Source: Bolinopsis microptera (Eukaryota; Ctenophora; Tentaculata; Lobata; Bolinopsidae). Taken from it: 64,000 bases of DNA. Every line of letters starts with the position of its first letter. Position 1 is the stretch's first letter. This document shows, piece after piece, positions 33,956 through 42,656 of the stretch. Made by a program: the position numbers and the translations under genes. The notes beneath the pieces were generated by a model that was not told the DNA's origin, did not search any database, and saw only the letters and a list, made by a program, of their open reading frames with translations. The stretch lies in contig NC_087076.1 of the NCBI RefSeq assembly GCF_026151205.1, forward strand, positions 11,136,902 through 11,200,901. The letters run 5' to 3'.

Positions 33956-36900
33956 ATGTCGAGGCACCGCATTGTGCGGAACTATATAGGGGTAGACAGT
34001 GAGTACTACGACGATGAGGTGTTCGGCAGAAGTGTTGAGGAGGACACCCCTCTCTCCCCTTCTCTCAGCCAGGTGAGAACACCCCTCTCTCCCCTTCTCT
34101 CAGCCAGGTGAGAACACCCCTCTCTCCCCTTCTCTCAGCCAGGTGAGAACACCCCTCTCTCCCCTTCTCTCAGCCAGGTGAGAACACCCCTCTCTCCCCT
34201 TCTCTCAGCCAGGTGAGAACACCCCTCTCTCCCCTTCTCTCAGCCAGGTGAGAACATCTATAGCATCTTTCTATAACATGTATAGTAACATGTAGATTGT
34301 AGACGTTTGGGAGAAGTTTACGAACAGCAAATACACAAGTAATATCCTAGAATTACCGACCGACCTTGTTAAACACACAATATTTCAGTTTATTTACAAC
34401 AGAGGAGGTGGACCAGAGACGGAGCCAGAGTATGGGCAGCCCCGCGCGTCAGTAGATTGCGTGCAGGAGGAGGAGGAGGAGGATGTGGGGAACGCTGATG
34501 AGGAGGCGCTCAACACTATGTGTAGGTACCTCAAATAGTTTTCATCTTCAATAGTAAATGTTCTGGTGTTAAAACCTGATAAGGACCTTATATTAAGAAT
34601 CTGCTGTCAGCATCAGCTTAATGATCCCAATTAGTTATTGTTAATATTTACAATATGTTCTACTCAGATGACATGGGCTTTGAGATGGATTTGTGTAAGG
34701 ACGCGCTGCGTCAGTACGATAACGACATGACACGTGCACTAAACCACGTGTTAGAGAATGGCGCGCAGCAGCACGTGCAGGAGGCCACGGTGCCGGCTGG
34801 TAGACCAGTGCACCAGGAGCAGCTTGCTACTGAGCTACAGAATCGGTTACAAGTTGGGGGATCAGGAGATAGCACCCCTACAAACTGTCTTACTCCTGTC
34901 AAGTGTAACACTCCCAAATCTAATACTCCGAGATCAGGTTGGTGATAGCTGGGGCAAATAATGTATCGTTTAGATAACAGGGTGTACAACATTACACAAC
35001 ATAGCACAATACAACCCAGGTCAGACACAGTTCTCTTGATTAGACCTCCTATTTCTCTTGCAGGGTCTCCTCCAGCTATCAGGCGCCCTCCCCGGGAACC
35101 CAGTTCTGCTAACACCACACCTAAAGCTAAAAAGAGCCGACCTAAGGATATTGATGTTCTGGGGATACTTAACTCTAAAATTGACACTCAACCTCTTATC
35201 AATGTGGCCGTGGTAAGTAACTCAAGTTGAACCTTATTTTTCATTTCAAACACCTAAATAAAAATACACACATATCACATAGGATTTACTCGTACATTCT
35301 ATTTCCTCTTACATGATTTATTCATGGTATCAGTCGGAGGGGGGGGGGGGGGCCAATGACTACTTTTGGGGACTTGGGGAATTACGTCAACGATTTTACC
35401 CCGAGTCCCCATGATTTTTAGTCCCCAAAAGTCTCCATTAGTCCCCATTTAGATGATTTTTAGTCCCCATTAGTCCCCAAAAGTCTCCATTAGTCCCCAT
35501 TTAGATTTATCCTACTCTTATCTTGGACAAAACATCTCGATCGTATCGTTATTAAACTAACCTGAAAACCATAAATAACTGTCAAAAATTATGGGGACTT
35601 ATGGGGACAAATGGTGAATTACGTCAACGAGTTGACCTCTAGTCCCCATGATTTTTAGTCCCCATTAGTCCCCAAAAGTCTCCATTGGTAGTCATTGGCC
35701 CCCCCCCCCCTATCAGTCATACTCATACCATCTTTACACGTGATTATATCTTAAGATTCTCAGCACAAATATTAAAACCCCCGATAATTTCAGGTGGGTC
35801 ATGTGGACGCAGGTAAAAGTACTCTAATGGGACACTTACTGTGTCTTCTGGGTCACGTCAGTAAAAAAGAGCTGCACAAAAACAAGACAGAATCTCAGAA
35901 ACTAGGAAAAGGTTCCTTTGCCTACGCGTGGGTACTGGACGAGACGGGCGAGGAACGAGAACGTGGAGTTACAATAGATGTCGCCCAGACCAGATTCCAG
36001 ACTCCTAAGAAAACAGTAAATCTACTGGACGCACCCGGACACAAGGACTTTGTTCCCAACATGATCTCCGGAGCCTCCCAAGCAGACTTTGCTATTCTGG
36101 TGGTAGACTCAACCCCTGGAGGATTTGAAGCAGGGTTCGAACAAGGAGGGCAGACTCGTGAACACGTGGTGTTAGTTAGAGCCCTGGGGGTTCAAACTCT
36201 GATAGTTGCAGTTAATAAGATGGAGAATGTGGCGTGGGGTAAGGAGAGATATGATCACATATCTGGGGAGTTGACTGTGTTCTTGAAGACTGTCGGGTTT
36301 AAGAACAGTGAAGTGATATTTGTACCTGTGTCTGGGTTGGAGGGGGACAATCTGTTGGAGAAATCTAAAACACCAACTCTCACTGAATGGTTAGTCTAAA
36401 ATTCACTTTATTGATAAACCCACCTGATCCTAACCATTGCATTGAAATCAATTTCCAAAATAAAACGTTATTATAAAATAAGCACAATTAAGGACAACTG
36501 TTAGTTTTAAACATACAATGTGTCTAACAACCCTGTCTCAGGTACAGTGGAGGTTCTTTGGTAGATATTATTGACGGTTTAGAAGCCCCCAAACGTTGTT
36601 ACGACCGTCCATTCAGACTTATTGTCACTGATGTTTTTAAGCACCCTCAAATGGGACTCAGCGTCGCTGGTAAGGTTAGTTACTTTAACACTTTTAATTG
36701 AGTTAAATCATACTGAGATTTTAATGGCGGCACATAATGAATAACTTTTTCTTTCTACGTCATATTTAAATTTTCCGAAATGAAGCACAACTTATGATGG
36801 CCATGGTCCTCTATTATCAACTCATCTTAAACACTAAGAAATTGAAAAATGCCCCTTCACACAATATCGTTAACCCCTAAGTAATTGTATCTTTCTCGTC

Positions 36901-37946
36901 CAGGTTGATTCCGGGTTTGTGATAATGGGAACCCCAGTAGTAATCATGCCGGGAGGAACTACCGCTATGATTAAGAGCATGACCACAGTTGACGACAAGA
37001 GTGTTGACTACAGTGTCGCTGGGGAGCAGTGTATTCTAGTGGTCGGTGGTACGGATCAGACCAAGGTCAGTAGTATGAGATGTTACTTTTAAATGGGGAT
37101 CGTTTTAAGATTTGTTGAAATTTTAAGTAATTGGTGTAATTACCGAGTCTCGTGGCCTGCTCGCCGATATTTTTCTTCAAATTGTTAATGTTTTCATCCC
37201 ATCAGATCCACAACGGCAATGTGATATGTGAATCACAATCGAGAGTGCGAACCACCCTGAAATTTAAAGCCAGAGTCCTGGTATTCAACATTGACATTCC
37301 TATCACTAAAGGCTTTCCTATCGACCTTCACTATCAGGTTTGTTTCTGAGTTTTTGTACAGAAAGTTGCAAAAGTGCTGTTAAACTTGATAAGTTGTGTT
37401 ATATAATGTAGTCTAATCAATTAAGAAGTAGCTTACAACTTTCATTATCTTCACTACTTTATCCCAGACGGTGAACGAGCCGGCAGTTATCAGTAGATTG
37501 ATTTCGACTCACAGCAAAAGCAACGGTCAAGTTCTCAAGTCTAAACCTCGTTGTTTAACTAAAAACCAGGTTAATATTACAAACTCCACTTAAACATTAG
37601 TAGTTTTACATTTCGTATAATTCATGCCTTCATCTGAAAATATAATTAAACTGGGTAAACTTAAGATTTTAATATGTTAGCTTAATAGTCGAAATTAACT
37701 GCATGATATGTCGCATTTAATGGTTTGTATTTGTTGCGGAAGATCCCTCAGTCTCCAGTATTTAAAAAACACTGTAAATACCAATTTTATCAAGATTTTC
37801 TCTGTTTTTAGGTGGCGCTGATAGAGATTAAGTGCGAACGAGCCATTTGTCTGGAACTATTCAAAGACAGCAAGTCCCTGGGAAGAATCACTTGCAGATA
37901 CGGTGGAAACACAATAGCTGCGGGCATGGTCATTGAAATCACGTGA
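33956..37946 (+). CDS. HBS1L: HBS1-like translational GTPase, ten exons
   Basis: HBS1L is an eRF3-like GTPase that acts with Pelota to rescue stalled ribosomes in no-go and non-stop decay. Exons: 33956..34072, 34389..34521, 34668..34937, 35064..35212, 35794..36389, 36542..36674, 36904..37065, 37206..37337, 37468..37569, 37812..37946. The protein is 642 residues (human 684). The N terminus ([17 protein letters not shown]) and UBA-like segment ([19 protein letters not shown]) match HBS1 proteins. The GTPase starts at ~224: P-loop GHVDAGKST, switch [10 protein letters not shown]3 DAPGHKD, G5 PVSGLEGD. The G4 motif reads NKME where NKxD is expected. Beta-barrel domains follow ([26 protein letters not shown]). 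Exon 2 must use donor T|GTAGGT to keep frame. Exon 1 ends in a six-fold repeat of its splice donor. Identification is secure. Confidence 0.96.
34044..34253 (+). repeat. 35-bp minisatellite repeating an exon-intron junction six times
   Basis: Six identical 35-bp units (ACACCCCTCTCTCCCCTTCT, then CTCAGCCAGGTGAGA) place a perfect donor CAG|GTGAGA at 34073, 34108, 34143, 34178, 34213 and 34248. The first unit is the end of HBS1L exon 1. Only the first donor keeps the reading frame; the others shift it or meet a TGA. Confidence 0.97.
35336..35710. mobile_element. 375-bp MITE with 8-bp TATCAGTC duplication (hAT-like)
   Basis: The ends are GGGGGGCCAATGACTAC and its complement GTAGTCATTGGCCCCCC. The sequence between is rich in AGTCCCCA/TGGGGACT pairs that fold back. 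TATCAGTC flanks both sides (35328-35335 and 35711-35718). It lies in HBS1L intron 4. An 8-bp duplication is typical of hAT elements, but no transposase is present. Confidence 0.88.
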
Positions 37947-39460
37947 TTAACATTTAGACTGGTCTGTGATACTAGAACTATTTAGAACTGAATTATTAGC
38001 GCAGTGAATAGAGATGTTTGAGTTGAAAAGTGACAAAAAAGTTTCATATGTCAAGTTGCCGTGTTTCATTTAGCCTATATTTTGGATGGGGTTTTGTTTG
38101 AACAGATTTAGCGTTACATGTATAACTGATTTACATCACCTTCTGATTAATGAAGCGAAAATCTAATAAGATTTAGATTGTTTTATTTTAATAATTAAAC
38201 TTTAATTAAGATTTAGATAATCACACTTGTTTTATGAACGTTGTATTTTAAACTCAAGTTTTAGTTAAAGAGGAATTTAAGTCAACTAAATGAGTGATAA
38301 ATTATGATCATTCGGGCAAAATCTATTTTTACGCTTGATAAAAACAGTGTGTGATCGAACACTCACGATGTTAGCTAACTTATTTGTAAAAATAATCGTT
38401 CTTAAAATGATCGCTGTGAAGGTGATCGTTGACGATTTTATAAAATTTCGAATAGAATTTAATGAATTCAATTGTTTTCATTTTCCCTTCAATAAGAAGA
38501 GGTATCATTACAGTTGGTAATATGTCGAGCCGGGGGTATTTTATATGTTCCGGTACCTCAATTGGGTTTCATACCACCATCAATTAACTGACTAATTGGT
38601 TTCTGGGCAAAAAAGTCATCCAATCTCAGTCATGGTCTGTGCCGGTAAGAATACAGATGACATGGCTGCTCCGCAGCAGCTTCATAAGTCCTAGAGAGCA
38701 CTATCCTCAATTTAGAAGAAAAAAGGCGTGCCGAATGAAATGGTTTCAAAAGTATAACAGCACATGATCAAACAGGGTATACCCTGTTGGTCTAAACTTG
38801 TATACCTTCTTGAGATATCGAAGTGCATTTTTTCTGCCAGATAGAACAATCGAAACTCTATCAAATTTGGAGAGAAATGAAAATTTAAAATTACCAGAAA
38901 AACAGGATTGAATATTTTTCGTAACTTGGTGAATATAGACTTTTACCAAAACTTTCAACATGATCTAAAATCTCACCGGAGCAGAAAAAAATGATAAAAT
39001 ACATTGATTAAGATTGTAATGGTATAACTATAAACCTAGATATCAACGATGTTATCAGATTAATTCAATTAAAATAAAATTCTCCCTGTTATTGTTCAAG
39101 TAGTTCAACAGTGAAATTTGGAGCTGTTAGCTGGACAGTTTACAAGAAGAATCAGTCGTCACATGTCTTCCCGTTGTGGAATAGCTTGAAGTGTGTGATG
39201 AATCTCTCCGTTACTGTTGCGCCTTCAAAATCGCCTGATAATATTATGATATTAAGATAGATGGACACTGGACTGTCTCATATTATATTGTATACAAAGT
39301 AAATTGAATAAAAAGTAGAAAGCACACCTGTCGGTAGAACTAGAATGGATATATTTTGTATTTCCTGCGATTGAATATCATTCAAAAAACTAAATAACAC
39401 TAACAGTCTATAATAAGATTAAGAACATGATAAATAAAACTTACTCAGAATGTCCCAGGC
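37947..39460. other. Intergenic DNA between convergent HBS1L and pentraxin-like gene
   Basis: No coding exon is seen. At 38551-38625 lies a copy of the repeat (TTAACTGACTAATTGGTTTC) that is clustered at 41678-42345. Confidence 0.55.
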
Positions 39461-40347
39461 TTATTTCAATTCCTCGACCAGCTGAACGGAGACCGTTTTG
39501 TTAAAGAACTTGTCCCCTCGAAGCAGATCCCAGCGGCTGAACGCTGTTCCGTTCCTCGGCTCACATTCACATTCCTCTGTGCTGTTCGTTTCTTCTTCTC
39601 CATCTTCCTCCGTTGGTACTTCTTTACTTTCCTCTGTTAGTTCCGGGGTGCAACCTACGTCGATCTCACTAACGTTACCTGATTTCTCCTCGAGTAACAA
39701 GTCTTCCCATTTCAGGTACCTACTTCGTCCGTACTTTTCCTCTACATCAGAACATTTTCCGGCGTCCGTCATCTCCTTAACTTCAGCTGTTTCGAGTTCT
39801 TTGTCAAATACATTCACCTTAAAGAGCTCTCCACCAAAAGCATTGGTATCTTGAAACCCACCCCCATAAGAGTCGAACTCGTTCCCCAGAACAACATACC
39901 CGTCCAATCTAAGCTTCTTACCAGATGTGGTTGTGCCTGATCCGAGAAGGATGCCATCAAACTACACACTAGCTGCTCTAGTAGTGAGACTCCACGTGTG
40001 GCAAACGTGTCTCCATATCCCTAGTTGTTCAGTTACCTTACTTCTCATGTCTGCACCAGTGCCCAACGTCTGGAAATATCCGTCATCTTCTGGTTATCTC
40101 CTGGTTATTACTAGATGTTCCGTAAGCAAACCAGTACCTATTATTACCAGGCCGTATCTTCTTCACCCATCCACATACCGAATAGGACTCATCTAGGGGT
40201 TCCATTCTTGGCTTTAACATAACGTAGTCTTGCGCAGTTGTTCCAAACTTTAGTCCTCTGTAGCGTCTTTCTTTCGTCTGAGGTAGAGTCTGCGGTGGTG
40301 GTGGCAAGGGTTCCGAGTAGGAGGAGGAGAGATAAGGTGATCAACAT
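39461..40347 (-). pseudogene. Pentraxin/LamG-like secreted protein, frame broken
   Basis: Reading the - strand gives a leader (MLITLSLLLLLGTLATTT, from 40347), then a pentraxin-type fold: AQDYVMLKPRMEPLDESYSV, CGWVKKIRPGNNRYWFAYGT, IWRHVCHTWSL, DGYVVLGNEFDSYGGGFQDT and FGGELFKVNVFDKEL. The paired Cys of CGWV and HVCHTW fit the family. Three defects are visible. A one-base shift lies near the CCACCACCACC tract after the leader. Another lies at ~40085, between NNQEITR and DDGYFQTLG. An in-frame TAG sits in the middle (AASV*FDGILLG). After the pentraxin part comes an unusual acidic tail (EEDGEEETNSTEECECEP) with KWEDLL and RWDLLRGD motifs. Either a pseudogene or a poor-quality stretch; introns do not explain the breaks. 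Confidence 0.7.
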
Positions 40348-41246
40348 AGTTAACAACTGTTCTATTGTGAGCTCTCCTACAAATACTCTGGTATATGTAC
40401 TGTGAGTGTGAAGACAAATCATCAGCTGATGATGATTCTGGATATTATCTCAACAACACTCCTTCTTTTAGGCGCTGTCCTCTACTCATAGCAATGTTTC
40501 ATCAAACCAAACACTTTCATCTCCTAATACGGTTATAAAAAACCTAGTTTGTTAGATAATCTTACTATACCTCCTCTATGTGTCACGGTTATACTAGGTT
40601 ATACGGAGTAATGTCACGGTTATACGGAGTAATGTCACGTGTTTAACTGCAGTGATAAGTACAAAAATACCAGGTTGATCGTGAATCAGAATAAAGATCC
40701 TATTATTTTATTTCAAAATTCAAATAAACTTTACATCAATGTATTACAGTTATATTCAATAGAAAAGACCACAATATCTCCTGTGAAGCAAAAACATGGA
40801 AAAAGAGAGCTAGAAAAATATTCATGATACTCAACACTACCAGACTCAGCTGGAGTGAGAAACAATATGTAAAAACATCAAAGTAAAATTTATTTCGGCT
40901 GAACCAAAACACGGTGGTAAGACCATAATTACATTGGTGCCGAAAAGATAGATAATGATATCATGAAACCTCATGACTATGTCTATGAGGCGTTCCATGT
41001 ATCGTCATTACAAACGTTAAACTTAAACGTTAATGTATTCAGTATTCAGTATTTGGTATTTGTCTGAACTAAATATGCCTGCCTCGCTTCCATGAAATTT
41101 CGCCCCACATTGACCACTGTTATCTGGGAACCTTAGAACTGAAAGTAAACGTTATAATTGTTGATTTAGTTTACAGTCCTACTCCTATATTCCCAACTAC
41201 TAACTTACTGCTGCAACCCTGCATTATTGTGTACTGTATTTAACAG
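40348..41246. other. Intergenic DNA upstream of the pentraxin-like locus
   Basis: No gene is seen. GTTATACGGAGTAATGTCACG is partly duplicated around 40595-40640. Confidence 0.5.
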
Positions 41247-41340
41247 TTACCTGAGGACCCCAGGCTATTATGTTCATAAACATAAATAATATAATAGAAT
41301 AAAGATTTGGCGGAATGACAGGCTGAGCGCGGCCCAGTAA
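41247..41340 (+). mobile_element. MITE family 1, copy F (94 bp)
   Basis: It runs TTACCTGAGGACCCCAGGCT to CGCGGCCCAGTAA, with ATTTAACAG on both sides (41238-41246 and 41341-41349). It is slightly longer inside because of an AT-rich insertion (AATAATATAATAGAAT). Confidence 0.9.
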
Positions 41341-41359
41341 ATTTAACAGTAGTACAGTG

Positions 41360-41570
41360 TCAGTAAACTACTAGTACTACTACTAGTACTATGTACTAGT
41401 TTACTAGCACAGTTTACTTAACTAGCACAGTACGTTGATATGAACAGATGGCACAGTCTGTCAGTACGCAGTACGCACCTGTAATAAGAAAACCATGCAG
41501 TCATGGACAATTTTGAAAAACTTAACTCAGGCACTAGTACTACTAGTACTACTACGCACTACTACTAGCA
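41360..41570. repeat. CTAGTA/TACTAG simple repeats
   Basis: Two clusters of palindromic ACTAGTACTACTAGTA units lie at about 41367-41440 and 41530-41565. Confidence 0.75.
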
Positions 41571-41677
41571 AAACTGCGCGTTTTGCCATACACCATAGAA
41601 ACATACTTTTTTAGAGATTTTACCGGCGTATCCTCTAAATTCACCTAATTTGTTCAACAGGCAACGTAACGCCACTG

Positions 41678-42345
41678 ATTGGGACAATATGATTTTGCAA
41701 TTTTGCAATTTTATTCTTACCTGGGGACCTCAGGTTATCATGTTCATAAACATAGAATAGAGATTAGGCGGAATGACAGGCTGAGCGCCGCCTTACTTAT
41801 AAAAGTTATAGTTATGACTATGTTTATGAACATAATAGCCTGGGGTCCCAGGTAAAGCGCCGCCCAGTAATTTTATTCTGGATTTTGACTCTCAGTATCT
41901 CAATTTGGTTTCATACCATTTTTAATTAACTGACTAATTGGTTTCTGGGCAAAAAGTTCATCCAATCTGCCAAATTTGTGTTTAGAAATAGAATTAGAAA
42001 ATGTCATATTTTAAAATGGGACAGGAATTTAAAAAATGCAACTTTTCGTTTTGTTAAGCTTTCTGCTGTGGGCTTCCTCCGATCGAAATAAAACTTCCAG
42101 CACCTCAATCCGAATCGTTTCATATGCTATCTATAATTAAATAGTTGACTTACTAATTGGTTGCGGGTGAAAAAATGGTCAAAACTGTAAAACTTTGGTC
42201 CTGGAAATTTCATCTTCAAAAACTGAAAATGGGACAGACATTGGGTCAATATGATTTTGTAATTTTATTCGGGATTTTGACTCCCAGTACCTCAATTTAG
42301 TTTCATACCATTATAAATTAACTGACTTATTGGTCATTACAAATT
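41678..42345 (+). repeat. Diverged ~190-bp repeat family, clustered copies
   Basis: Shared blocks are CAATATGATTTTGYAATTTT, GGATTTTGACTCYCAGTAYC, GGTTTCATACCAT and TTAACTGACTAATTGG. Copies start near 41678, ~42070 and 42240, and another lies at 38551-38625. Copy 1 is split by MITE copy G. No coding frame runs through them. Confidence 0.8.
41717..41870 (+). mobile_element. MITE family 1, copy G (154 bp, foldback variant)
   Basis: Two family units face each other: TTACCTGGGGACCTCAGG on the left and CCTGGGGTCCCAGGTAA near the right, then CGCCGCCCAGTAA. TTTTATTC is duplicated at 41709-41716 and 41871-41878. The related repeat at 42247-42290 shows the same site without insertion (TTTTATTC once, 42263-42270). 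Confidence 0.93.
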
Positions 42346-42656
42346 TCTGTTAAATCTGTAAAATTTTGATTTGGTTTTATGATATGTACCTTTTCTACAA
42401 TTGAATGTTTTGCGTGGTAAAACAAGAGTCAAATCACAAACTTTTAGGTATTTTTACTTTTCATTTATCATTTCAATTGATATTATTTAGTCATTTCCGA
42501 TTTGATGCATGGTTTGGCACAGTCGAACATAAAATCGACTCCATTTTCAAACAGACAAATTGAGAATTGTGATGATCAAATTTGATTTTGAACAATATCT
42601 TTGATCAGTAATTTGGCGTTGAAAATAACATTGAAAATAACATTGAAAATGATCTC

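Noticed and set aside
34044..34253. CRISPR-like array of 35-bp repeats
   Set aside because: Units are contiguous with no spacers, and the first unit is HBS1L coding sequence. It is a minisatellite in an animal gene.
40083..40422. Pyrimidine tract CTCTCCTCCTCCTACTC...ACCGCAG on the - strand as a splice acceptor, with the leader peptide as an artefact
   Set aside because: No upstream exon supplying a leader was found, and the leader itself is excellent. Further breaks downstream make pseudogene decay or error simpler, though this stays open.
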